A stretch of DNA of 64,000 nucleotides from an uncultured Acetobacteroides sp. (GTDB taxonomy: Bacteria > Bacteroidota > Bacteroidia > Bacteroidales > ZOR0009): assembly GCF_963678165.1 (NCBI RefSeq), contig NZ_OY782755.1, positions 3,767,501 through 3,831,500 of the forward strand. Reading direction: 5' to 3'. This document shows, in pieces, positions 1 through 9,254 of the stretch. Below the pieces are notes generated by a model. That model had not been told where the DNA came from, searched no databases, and saw nothing but the letters and a program-made list of their open reading frames with translations. Each line of letters begins with the position of its first letter. The stretch's first letter is position 1. Both the position numbers and the translations under genes were made by a program.

Positions 1-100
1 TCGTGCTTGCCGATCCCCGCGGCTTTTCGCAGCTTGCCACGCCCTTCGTCGCCTATAGGACCCAAGGCATCCCCCGTGCGCCCTTTTCTTACTCCTTTCC
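1..100 (-). rRNA. 23S ribosomal RNA, 5' end only
   Basis: The reverse strand reads as the conserved 5' end of bacterial 23S rRNA, including the stretch that gives GGGGGATGCCTTGGG followed by the GGCGACGAAGGGCGTG block. Only about the first 100 bases are in the window; the rest lies off the left edge. The exact 5' end is estimated by comparison with the E. coli start and may be off by some ten bases. It follows the tRNA-Ala gene in the same operon. Confidence 0.9.
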
Positions 101-181
101 GCGCACCCGCCGGAGATCAACTCCGTCGCATGCGCCGCTTCGTCCTCAAACGTCAAAGATCTTTATCCTAATGGATTTTAG

Positions 182-255
182 TGGAGAATAACGGATTCGA
201 ACCGTTGACCCCCTGCGTGCAAGGCAGGTGCTCTAGCCAGCTGAGCTAATCCCCC
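182..255 (-). tRNA. tRNA-Ala(TGC)
   Basis: On the reverse strand a 74-nt cloverleaf can be drawn. It has a 7-bp acceptor stem (GGGGGAT with ATTCTCC), the D-arm start TAGCTCAG, an anticodon loop with TGC, and a T-arm AACGG-TTCGAAT-CCGTT. The 3' CCA is not encoded. It sits in the 16S-23S spacer next to tRNA-Ile, the usual pair of spacer tRNAs. Confidence 0.97.
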
Positions 256-262
256 CAGTTAG

Positions 263-336
263 TAGTCTCGCGCGGATTTGAACCGCGGACCCCTACATTA
301 TCAGTGTAGTGCTCTAACCAACTGAGCTACGAGACT
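263..336 (-). tRNA. tRNA-Ile(GAT)
   Basis: The reverse strand gives a 74-nt cloverleaf with acceptor stem AGTCTCG/CGAGACT, TAGCTCAG in the D arm, anticodon GAT in the loop CTGATAA, and a T-arm CGCGG-TTCAAAT-CCGCG. No CCA is encoded. It lies between 16S and tRNA-Ala, seven bases from the latter. Confidence 0.97.
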
Positions 337-390
337 GTATGTTTGATGCACTTGAGAAGAGAGTCAGACAAGTTAAAAGTCAGGACTCCA

Positions 391-1912
<1,522 letters not shown>

Positions 1913-2062
1913 GAAGATTGTTTTGATTTTTTTTAAATCCTTGACTCGAACTCTAGTTTGCAAATCAAATTTAGAATTGACTTGTCTTAATATTTCTCTT
2001 CTCAGTGCCTCAAAGAACTCTATTTTAAACATTCACTGTCGACTTTTCGTCGATTGCGGATG

Positions 2063-2092
2063 CAAATGTAGTCATTTTTTTTTATCTGCAAA
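2063..2092 (-). promoter_or_regulatory. rRNA operon promoter, proximal
   Basis: On the reverse strand a -33 TTTG (2092-2089) is followed after 18 bases by the -7 box TACATTTG (2070-2063). This is the Bacteroidota primary sigma consensus TTTG / TAnnTTTG. It lies about 150 bases upstream of 16S, and its local context (a TCTGCAAA-like -33 and a GCATCCGC-like downstream stretch) repeats that of the distal promoter. Confidence 0.75.
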
Positions 2093-2197
2093 ATTTATTT
2101 TTCAAATTGAAAACTTCGATTTCGCAAAACTTGAACCCCGACGACTACTTTCGTGATTCCGATTTTAAAGATCGTATTTCCTTTCGGAAAGCGGATG

Positions 2198-2226
2198 CAA
2201 AAGTAGCGCTTATTTTGGAATCTGCA
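2198..2226 (-). promoter_or_regulatory. rRNA operon promoter, distal
   Basis: On the reverse strand TTG (2226-2224) and the -7 box TACTTTTG (2205-2198) are again 18 bases apart. The surrounding bases are near-copies of the proximal promoter 135 bp downstream, so this looks like a duplicated tandem promoter for the rRNA operon. The leader between the promoters and 16S is AT-rich, and I see no gene in 1913-2317. Confidence 0.7.
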
Positions 2227-2317
2227 AGGGTTTGTCCTGTGTTTTCTTCAACTTCGTCGCTACAAAAAACACAAACGGTTGATTACTAAAAAAAATAGGG
2301 TTTAGAAATGTCCAAGG

Positions 2318-2348
2318 TTTGTTCTAAGCCACAAATAGGTTATTTTTG
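2318..2348 (+). promoter_or_regulatory. Promoter of the mannosyltransferase-pyrC pair
   Basis: TTTG (2318-2321), 19 bases, then TATTTTTG (2341-2348): an exact match to the Bacteroidota -33/-7 pattern. It ends 26 bases before the ATG at 2375, so the leader would be short. It is divergent from the rRNA promoters. Confidence 0.65.
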
Positions 2349-2374
2349 GTCCCACAATACACCTTAATTTTACT

Positions 2375-3127
2375 ATGCTAAACGACAGCAAGGTTGTTAT
2401 CATACCTACATACAATGAGATAGAGAATATCGAAGCGATAATCACTAAGGTATTAAGCCTACACGGCGATTTTCATATACTTATAATAGACGATGGTTCG
2501 CCAGACGGCACAGCAGCACAGGTAAAAAGGCTGCAGGCAATCCCTGTAAACAGCCAAAGGATTCACCTAATTGAGCGAAGCGGGAAACTGGGCCTTGGTA
2601 CAGCATATCTCACGGGATTTAAATGGGCGATTGCTCATGAGTACAACTTCATTTTTGAGATGGATGCCGATTTCTCGCACGATCCAGACGACCTCATTCG
2701 CCTATACGAGGCCTGCCATGAGGGAGCCGATCTCGCTATCGGTTCTAGATACGTAAATGGGGTCACTGTGGTTGAATGGCCTATCGGCAGAATCCTTATG
2801 TCGTACTACGCATCTGCATATGTCCGCTACGTAACAGGAATGCCTGTAAAGGATACCACCGCCGGTTTTAAATGCTACAGAAGAAAGGTGCTGGAGACCA
2901 TCAACCTAGATGGCATTAAAATGAGGGGGTATGGGTTTCAGATTGAAATGAAGTACAACGCCTACCTTCTCCAGTTTAAGATTGCTGAGGTTCCAATTAT
3001 CTTTAGGGATAGAACAAGAGGTACTTCTAAAATGTCGGGCGGCATATTTGGCGAAGCTTTTTGGGGGGTGCTAAACATGCGCCTCAGAAGTGTGTTTGGT
3101 AAGATAAAGGAAAAACCAAAAGTGTAA
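2375..3127 (+). CDS. Polyprenol-phosphate mannosyltransferase-like family 2 glycosyltransferase
   Basis: 250-residue GT-A glycosyltransferase of the DPM1 type. This family transfers a sugar, typically mannose, from a nucleotide donor to a polyprenyl phosphate at the inner face of the membrane. PTYNE near residue 11 and DDGSPDGT near 39 form the nucleotide-binding part. MDADFSHDP near 96 is the DxD metal-binding region, and a GYGFQIEM stretch follows in the acceptor half. There is no C-terminal membrane domain, so it is the short DPM1-like form. Its TAA stop overlaps the ATG of dihydroorotase by one base, so the two are translationally coupled. Donor and lipid acceptor are not shown by the sequence. 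Confidence 0.88.
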   Translation: MLNDSKVVIIPTYNEIENIEAIITKVLSLHGDFHILIIDDGSPDGTAAQVKRLQAIPVNSQRIHLIERSGKLGLGTAYLTGFKWAIAHEYNFIFEMDADFSHDPDDLIRLYEACHEGADLAIGSRYVNGVTVVEWPIGRILMSYYASAYVRYVTGMPVKDTTAGFKCYRRKVLETINLDGIKMRGYGFQIEMKYNAYLLQFKIAEVPIIFRDRTRGTSKMSGGIFGEAFWGVLNMRLRSVFGKIKEKPKV

Positions 3128-4461
3128 TGGCAGCATACCTTATTTGCGACGCGACAATCGTTAACGAAGGAACTCGATGGGTAGGCAACGTTCTCGTAGA
3201 GCACGGACGCATTAGCAAGATATCGGCAAACAAAATAGAGGCAGCCAATGCCACCAAGATAGATGCCAAAGGGCTTCTACTCCTACCCGGTGTAATCGAC
3301 GATCAGGTTCACTTCCGCGAGCCAGGATTAACCCATAAAGGAGATATTGCATCGGAATCGAGGGCAGCAGCTGCGGGTGGGGTGACATCGTTTATGGAGA
3401 TGCCCAACACCAAACCTCCCACAACCACCGTTGAGCTGCTGGAGGAGAAACTTGAGATTGCCTCAAGAACGTCCTTCGCCAACTACTCCTTCTATATTGG
3501 GGCCACCAACGAAAACCTCGACGTCATCGCACAGATCGACCCTAGAACGACCTGTGGCGTTAAGGTATTTATGGGGTCGAGTACGGGCAACATGCTGGTA
3601 GACGAGCGCAAAACCCTTGAAGGAATCTTTGCCGAGAGCCCCACCATCATTACCACCCACTGCGAAGATGAGGCTACCATCCACCGAAACCTTGCTGAAT
3701 TTCAGGCTCGCTACGGAGAGACGATCCCCGTGGAGGTGCATCCGCTAATCCGATCCAACGAAGCGTGCGTTCGGTCAACCGATTTAGCCATTAGCCTTGC
3801 CACCAAGTACAGTTCTAGGCTCCACGTGCTGCATCTATCTACAAAAGAAGAAATGGCACTCCTCGACACCAAGCCGCTTGCCGAAAAGAAGATCACCGGA
3901 GAGGTGTGCGTTCACCATCTTTGGTTCTCCGATAAAGATTACGCCCAACGGGGAAACTTCATAAAGTGGAACCCTGCAGTTAAGTCGGAGGCTGATCGGG
4001 ATTCTCTTAGGGAGGCGCTTAAATCTGGCAAGCTAGATGTGGTAGCCACCGACCATGCCCCACATACCTTCGAGGAGAAGTCGAACCCGTACCTAACCGC
4101 CCCATCGGGAGGTCCATCGGTACAGCATTCGCTAGCGCTAATGCTCGAGTTGGCGAAGCAGGGCTTCTATACCATCGAAGAGGTCGTAGAAAAGATGTGC
4201 CATGCCCCAGCAACGCTCTTTCAGGTTGCCCAGCGCGGCTTTATCCGCGAAGGATACTTCGCCGACTTGGTGCTGGTTGACCCATCGACACCTTGGATCA
4301 TTTCCAAAGAAAACATCCTCTACAAGTGTGGCTGGTCGCCTTTCGATGGCGTTACGCTTTCCAATCGCGTAAAGACCACCTTTGTAAACGGTGAAATTGC
4401 CTACAGCGATGGCGTGGTTTCCGAAAAGCCGCTTGGCATGAGGCTCTCGTTCGACAGGTAA
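3127..4461 (+). CDS. pyrC: Dihydroorotase
   Basis: 444 residues, amidohydrolase superfamily. Dihydroorotase closes carbamoyl aspartate to dihydroorotate, the third step of de novo pyrimidine synthesis. DQVHFREPG near residue 59 holds the HxR metal and substrate motif, and ATDHAPH near 306 holds the catalytic Asp and a His ligand. The GVKVFMGSSTG stretch near 144 fits the active-site region of this family. Length and motifs fit the dihydroorotases of Bacteroidota. It starts one base inside the stop codon of the glycosyltransferase and is followed 25 bases after its stop by a strong terminator. Confidence 0.95.
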   Translation: MAAYLICDATIVNEGTRWVGNVLVEHGRISKISANKIEAANATKIDAKGLLLLPGVIDDQVHFREPGLTHKGDIASESRAAAAGGVTSFMEMPNTKPPTTTVELLEEKLEIASRTSFANYSFYIGATNENLDVIAQIDPRTTCGVKVFMGSSTGNMLVDERKTLEGIFAESPTIITTHCEDEATIHRNLAEFQARYGETIPVEVHPLIRSNEACVRSTDLAISLATKYSSRLHVLHLSTKEEMALLDTKPLAEKKITGEVCVHHLWFSDKDYAQRGNFIKWNPAVKSEADRDSLREALKSGKLDVVATDHAPHTFEEKSNPYLTAPSGGPSVQHSLALMLELAKQGFYTIEEVVEKMCHAPATLFQVAQRGFIREGYFADLVLVDPSTPWIISKENILYKCGWSPFDGVTLSNRVKTTFVNGEIAYSDGVVSEKPLGMRLSFDR

Positions 4462-4485
4462 ATAGAATAAGCAATAGCGAACAAT

Positions 4486-4522
4486 AACGAGCATCCCTGC
4501 TTTAGGGATGCTCGTTTCGTTT
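4486..4522 (+). terminator. Rho-independent terminator after pyrC
   Basis: ACGAGCATCCCT and AGGGATGCTCGT form a perfect 12-bp stem around a short loop, followed by a T-rich stretch. It ends the mannosyltransferase-pyrC transcript. Confidence 0.85.
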
Positions 4523-4745
4523 ATCAGAAGCATGCCGGTTGGAAGCTGAATGTTGAGTGGGGAAACAACCTCTTCCCACAGTGGGAAGGGGAACACATCG
4601 TTGAACCGACGCTTCGCGGACAGCAGAAGAAGGCTTTACCGATGCAACCCGCTTCGGCCCCCATAAGAAACGGTGCCGCATAAAACAAGAAGAGCGATCG
4701 CAGGTTGAAAAAGCACCGCGCAGCTCAAAAAAGAGTAACCTTAGC

Positions 4746-4962
4746 TGTCCGGAAAGATGTTCCATCCTTGCAAAGCAAATCCGCATTCAGCGGAAAGGCA
4801 TTTCATCCTTGCAATGCGAATCCGCGTTTAGCGGAAAGACATTTCAGTTCGTCAACACGAATCCGCTGCTGGCGGAAGAGCATTTCTTCGTGGAAATTGA
4901 ATTCCGCCGCCAGCGGAAAGGCATTTCAACGCTGGAACGCGAATCCGCTGCTGGAAAAAAGC
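4746..4962. repeat. Tandem array A1, period 41 bp
   Basis: Five diverged units, plus a decayed sixth, repeat at exactly 41 bp: the CGG of the stem falls at 4750, 4791, 4832, 4873 and 4914. Each unit has a CCGC-N5-GCGG stem, then AA-N-G-N-CATTTC. Several units hold a second weak dyad, for example GCATT/AATGC. The array lies between the terminators of two convergent genes, pyrC and ppiD, and so probably outside both transcripts. The stem and the CATT stretch are shared with array A2 16 kb away. The open frame across it (4705-5055) has no protein-like features. No other gene is seen in 4523-4993. Confidence 0.8.
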
Positions 4963-4993
4963 GATTTTGCCATTGTAAGTGACCTGCGAACAC

Positions 4994-5024
4994 AAAAAAG
5001 AGGGAGGCCTAAAGCCCCCCTCTC
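4994..5024 (-). terminator. Rho-independent terminator after ppiD
   Basis: On the reverse strand GAGAGGGGGGC and GCCTCCCTC pair around TTTAG and are followed by six T. It lies 28 bases beyond the ppiD stop codon. Confidence 0.85.
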
Positions 5025-5051
5025 CTATGATATCAAATCTTCGATAATCTA

Positions 5052-7136
5052 CTAGTAGAAACGGAAACGGAAATCTTCGATTTCGGCGGCTTTTCTAAGC
5101 GCCTCGTAAGATTGGTAAACCGAGCGTTGACCGTTCATGCTGCTAATACGAACCTTTTCAGATTCGATGCTGAACGCTGGGTCAACCGTCTTTCCGGTTT
5201 GCTGAAGGACGTAAACGCCGTTCATGCCAACAATTGGCTTGCTGATGGTGTTTGGTTTAACCGAAGTTGCGGCAGCAATCAGTGCAGGCTCAATTCCTAC
5301 GTTAGGCACGATGTATGCGCTGAAGGCAATATCGGCAGCGCCAGCAGCCTGTGTGCCGAGCTTCTGCGCGAGCTGGTCGATGCTGTTAACACCTTCCATT
5401 GCTTTCTTCATCTTAGCCTCGAGCATTTCGCCCTTCTTTTCACGCTTTACAAGGTACTCTACATCCGACTTAACTTGCTCAAGAGGTGCAATACCCTTCT
5501 CGCGCACGCCGGCAAGAATAGCAATTACAAACTGATCCTTGAGTTCGAATACCTTCGACACATCGCCCTTGTCGGCATCGTAAGCCCAGCGAATAACCTC
5601 ACGAGGGCTATTCAATCCCGAAATTGCACGCTCGTTAGGGCTCAAGCGAGAGGCAACACGCTTGTTGATCTTAAACTTGGCCGCTAGTGCATTAAACTGT
5701 TCCTTGCTTTTACAGTCGGCAAGGAAGCTGTTTGCAGCGTTATAGGAAGCCTGAACGGTATGGCTACTTGGAATTACGTCGCGCTGCACTACGGCCAACT
5801 TTACGCGCTTGCTGGCAGTACCCTTGTCGGTTATCTGAAGCACGTGGATTCCATCTTTAGCAGGAAATACCTTTACAGTTCCAGATGCAGCCATTAGGGT
5901 CGAGTCGTCAACTTGTCCTCTGTGCAACCAGCCAATCTCGCCACCCTTTACGGCAGTGTTTTGATCAGCCGAGTACTTCTTAGCAAGCTCAGCAAAGTTT
6001 GCACCGCCCTTAACTGCCTTCATAAGGCTATCAGCTATCTTTTGAGCAGCAGCAACATTGCCGTTACCCGTAACCAAGATGTGGCGAGCCTTAACGGAGT
6101 CGGTCAGCATCTTGATGTCGGCGATACGAGCCATGATGAATGAGTTGCCATCGTAGTATGGCTTAAGGAACGAAGCGGTACTTCCGCTAAAAGCAAAGGT
6201 ATCGAGCTTCGAAGCAAGCTCACCCTTCTTAAAGTAGTGGTCGTAGCTCTTATCGGTATTGTTTTGAGCATACTGAGCCGGATTTTGAGCAGCAACAAAT
6301 TCAGGTTCAACCTTAGCAACCCACTGTTGAGCGTTGCTGTAGTCCTCCTTCGATGGCTTAACATCGAATACGACATACTCGATATCGCGACCAACTTCCT
6401 GCTGGAACATCTTCTTATGCTTATCGTAGTACTTCTTCAGGTCCGAATCGGTAGTCTTAACGGCAGAGTCGGGAATCGCAAAGAAGTTTTGAGCAACAAA
6501 GCGAATGCTATACTTGTTGGCATCTGCGGCAAGTGCGCGCTTAGCATCCAACGAGGTTACATACATCGAACGTTGAACCAAAGAGGCATACTTGCGGGTA
6601 AGCCTTTCAACCTTCACCTGATCCTTGATATACTTCCAGTACAACAAACGAGAAGGATCGGCATTTTTAACTTCAAGGCTCTTAACGAAAGCCACAATCT
6701 GCTCGCGATCTACCATGCCGGTTTGGGGATTTTGGAAGAAGTTGCGAACAACTGGAGAAATGTTATTTCCTTGAATGAGGTCAGCCATTTCGGTTTCAGA
6801 AACATCTACCCCTTCTTTGGCTAGGTTTTGGTCGAGAACCGTTTCACGAACCATTTCCTCCCAAGCCTGATCCCTTAGAGCCGCCGTTTCTTCCTCGGTA
6901 AACGATTGCTTACCGGAAATCAACTTCTGAGTTTCGGTCATCTCATCGAGCCTATTCTGAAACTGAGTAATGGATACCTTTTGCCCATCAATCTCAGCCA
7001 ACGTCATCTTGGAACTGTTCAGGAGTGAACTTCCCGAGTTGATTAAGTCCCCCAATATGAATGCAAGAAGAGCAAAACCAATTACTACAGCAACCAAAAC
7101 GCCCATGCGGCTTCTAATCTTTTCTAGTGTTGCCAT
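5052..7136 (-). CDS. PpiD/SurA-like peptidylprolyl isomerase, membrane anchored
   Basis: 694 residues. One N-terminal membrane helix (about residues 11-32) anchors it in the inner membrane with the rest in the periplasm, as in E. coli PpiD. A SurA_N-like helical domain follows. A parvulin rotamase domain near 345-440 begins at KARHILV and includes the GGEIGWLHRGQ loop. A second, degenerate rotamase-like region follows. Proteins of this type help fold outer-membrane proteins leaving the Sec machinery. It is the last gene of the envelope cluster that begins with coaX. A plausible promoter (TTTG-N18-TATATTCG, 7206-7177) suggests it also has its own transcript. Confidence 0.9.
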   Translation of the reverse strand: MATLEKIRSRMGVLVAVVIGFALLAFILGDLINSGSSLLNSSKMTLAEIDGQKVSITQFQNRLDEMTETQKLISGKQSFTEEETAALRDQAWEEMVRETVLDQNLAKEGVDVSETEMADLIQGNNISPVVRNFFQNPQTGMVDREQIVAFVKSLEVKNADPSRLLYWKYIKDQVKVERLTRKYASLVQRSMYVTSLDAKRALAADANKYSIRFVAQNFFAIPDSAVKTTDSDLKKYYDKHKKMFQQEVGRDIEYVVFDVKPSKEDYSNAQQWVAKVEPEFVAAQNPAQYAQNNTDKSYDHYFKKGELASKLDTFAFSGSTASFLKPYYDGNSFIMARIADIKMLTDSVKARHILVTGNGNVAAAQKIADSLMKAVKGGANFAELAKKYSADQNTAVKGGEIGWLHRGQVDDSTLMAASGTVKVFPAKDGIHVLQITDKGTASKRVKLAVVQRDVIPSSHTVQASYNAANSFLADCKSKEQFNALAAKFKINKRVASRLSPNERAISGLNSPREVIRWAYDADKGDVSKVFELKDQFVIAILAGVREKGIAPLEQVKSDVEYLVKREKKGEMLEAKMKKAMEGVNSIDQLAQKLGTQAAGAADIAFSAYIVPNVGIEPALIAAATSVKPNTISKPIVGMNGVYVLQQTGKTVDPAFSIESEKVRISSMNGQRSVYQSYEALRKAAEIEDFRFRFY

Positions 7137-7223
7137 GAAAATATTTAATTTAGTTTAATCTTTTTTTTTGAGACCACGAATATAGTAAAATCGGTTACAA
7201 AGCAAATGAATTTGTGCCGTTTT

Positions 7224-8474
7224 TTATTCCTGAACGGACAAATGTACTAATATAATCCGAGTTGAAGACATCCTCAGAATCTTAAACTTAAAGTTGCCAA
7301 ACACAATCAAATCGCTTGGCGATGGGATGTTCGCGTTGCTGTAAAGGATGAAGCCAGCAAGGGTATCATACTCGTCGGATTCAGGAATTTCCAGTCCATA
7401 CCTTTCGTTAAGCGCATCAACCTTAAGCTTTCCTGAGAAGAGGTATGTTCCATCCTTCAACCTTTTCTCAACGGTATCCTTCTCGTCATGCTCATCCTCG
7501 ATATCGCCAAAAATCTCCTCTATAATGTCCTCAATGGTAACCAAGCCAGCAGTTCCCCCAAACTCATCAACCACAATCGCTATCGACTTTTGCTCCTTAA
7601 TGAAGCGCGCCAGCATCTTTTGCGCCGATACGGTTTCGGGGATAAAGCTGATAGGTAGCAACATTTGCCGAATCGATCGTGGCTTTTTAAAAAGTTCCTT
7701 CGAGTTTACATAACCAACAATATTGTCGATAGTACCCTTGTAAACGGGTATCCGAGAGAAGTTGCTATCAATGAAAACCTGCTTAAGTTCCTCTATAGAC
7801 GCATTATCCTCAATTGCTTTGATATCCGTTCGTGGGATCATCCTATCGCGAACCTTTACGCCGTAGAAATCGAGCGCATTCTGAAAGATCTTCAGGTCGT
7901 GCGTATGCTCTACATGACCTTTTTCTGACTCGTTTATAAGTTTAACCAAATCAACCGTATCAAAAATAGGAACTGTATCATCCCGCTTTACCCGAAGCCC
8001 TACCATGCGCAACATAAGTGTTGATATCCAAGAGGTAAACTTCGAAACAGGATACAGCACAACAAAAGCCAAAGCTAATGGCGCAACAAATATTCGTAGT
8101 AATAAATTGGGGTTTAAACGAAATAAGCGCTTCGGAATGAGTTCTCCTGCCATAAGAAATACTCCGGCAGCAATAAGAATGGTAACCAAAAAAATTGCAA
8201 CAACAGAGGAGGTGTACTGCATAAGGAAAGGTTCCACCATTCGGGTGGCAAAGATGCTGTAGACTACCAGCGCTACGCAATTACCGACCAATAGCGTAGA
8301 AATAAATTGTCCTGAATGCTTTATGAAGATGTCTACAATGCCTGCATAAGTTCTACCATGCTTGCGGTCGAGTTCCACCCTAAGCTTATTTGCCTTCAAA
8401 AAAGCGACTTCCATTCCCGAAAAGAAAGCAGAAAAGACAAGCGATAGAACGATTACCACAAGAGTCAAACTCAT
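7224..8474 (-). CDS. CNNM/CorC-type membrane protein (DUF21, CBS pair, transporter-associated domain)
   Basis: 416 residues. A DUF21/CNNM domain with about four membrane helices fills residues 1-175. A pair of CBS domains follows (about 195-320), then a C-terminal CorC_HlyC domain (about 335-416). These proteins are often labelled hemolysin (TlyC/HlyC) but are better tied to magnesium or cobalt efflux and resistance. GldE of gliding bacteria has the same layout, so the exact role is open. The start codon directly abuts the stop of the small membrane protein upstream, which points to one operon. Confidence 0.85.
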   Translation of the reverse strand: MSLTLVVIVLSLVFSAFFSGMEVAFLKANKLRVELDRKHGRTYAGIVDIFIKHSGQFISTLLVGNCVALVVYSIFATRMVEPFLMQYTSSVVAIFLVTILIAAGVFLMAGELIPKRLFRLNPNLLLRIFVAPLALAFVVLYPVSKFTSWISTLMLRMVGLRVKRDDTVPIFDTVDLVKLINESEKGHVEHTHDLKIFQNALDFYGVKVRDRMIPRTDIKAIEDNASIEELKQVFIDSNFSRIPVYKGTIDNIVGYVNSKELFKKPRSIRQMLLPISFIPETVSAQKMLARFIKEQKSIAIVVDEFGGTAGLVTIEDIIEEIFGDIEDEHDEKDTVEKRLKDGTYLFSGKLKVDALNERYGLEIPESDEYDTLAGFILYSNANIPSPSDLIVFGNFKFKILRMSSTRIILVHLSVQE

Positions 8475-8669
8475 TTATGTGCGATGCTGTTTATTCAACC
8501 AATACCGCAATATAAACATTAATGAGCTAAGAAAGGCCAGTGCCAACATACGTGTCCCTATACCCCCATCTTTAGCGATATAGGAGAATACGGAAAAGAA
8601 GAAAAGGGAAATGGACATTACTGCCCATATCCACATCCATATTCTGTTTTTTCTTGGAGATACTTGCAT
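8475..8669 (-). CDS. Small two-helix membrane protein, unknown function
   Basis: 64 residues, with a basic N-terminus (MQVSPRKNR) and two hydrophobic stretches (about residues 10-30 and 39-57), so a hairpin in the inner membrane is predicted. I recognise no family. It lies between lptC (9 bases away) and the CNNM gene (0 bases) on the same strand. This tight packing in an operon is the main support that it is a real gene. Confidence 0.65.
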   Translation of the reverse strand: MQVSPRKNRIWMWIWAVMSISLFFFSVFSYIAKDGGIGTRMLALAFLSSLMFILRYWLNKQHRT

Positions 8670-8678
8670 CGTGTTAGG

Positions 8679-9242
8679 CTAAAGAGAGAATCCAGAAAGA
8701 CGAGGCTTCTTGATGTTGTAGTGTTGAAAACTTTGATCGGCATCAATTCCTTCGCCAACACTTACTGAGCCATCTGGCTTAACCACCTTTATGAATACGT
8801 TAGTTGATACACGTCCAGTATTCTGATTCCAGTAGAGTTTCTCGGTATAAAGGGTTTCTCCCTTATCATTCTTCCCCACCACGTTACCACGAGCCTCCCA
8901 AAGCTGCTGGTCTTCGTGGTAGATGGCGTACTTAGACGTGATACTGGCCACACGTTTACCTGCCTGGTCGTAGGTAATAACGCTGATTCCCTGTTTAAAC
9001 TCCGAAACTATAGGATTGCGCAAGGAATAACGTTGCACAATAGGCGCAGAAACCTCCATCTTGTAATGCCCACCTTCCGAATAGGTCATCTTAAAGTTAT
9101 CCATTGTTTCGGTAGGCTTACCCTCGAAGTTAGATATTGCCTTAACTGTTTCGATATCGCTTGTACACGATACCAAGAAGGCTGCACCTGCAATTGCAAA
9201 TGCCGCCACAATTTTTTTAGAAAGCGAATAAAAATACCACAT
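8679..9242 (-). CDS. lptC: LPS export protein LptC
   Basis: 187 residues. A hydrophobic N-terminus ends in a lipobox-like FLVSC at about residue 26. A periplasmic LptC/OstA-like beta-jellyroll follows, with repeated strand motifs such as YAIYHEDQQLWEARGNV. LptC passes lipopolysaccharide from the LptBFG transporter to the LptA bridge. The predicted Cys acylation would make it a lipoprotein rather than the single-helix form of E. coli. It is flanked by a TPR protein and a CNNM protein, a gene order common in Bacteroidales. Confidence 0.88.
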   Translation of the reverse strand: MWYFYSLSKKIVAAFAIAGAAFLVSCTSDIETVKAISNFEGKPTETMDNFKMTYSEGGHYKMEVSAPIVQRYSLRNPIVSEFKQGISVITYDQAGKRVASITSKYAIYHEDQQLWEARGNVVGKNDKGETLYTEKLYWNQNTGRVSTNVFIKVVKPDGSVSVGEGIDADQSFQHYNIKKPRLSGFSL

Positions 9243-9254
9243 AATATGAATTGG

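Noticed and set aside
1923..2289. Two small open frames before the mannosyltransferase gene
   Set aside because: They cover the rRNA promoters and leader on the opposite strand, with no family features.
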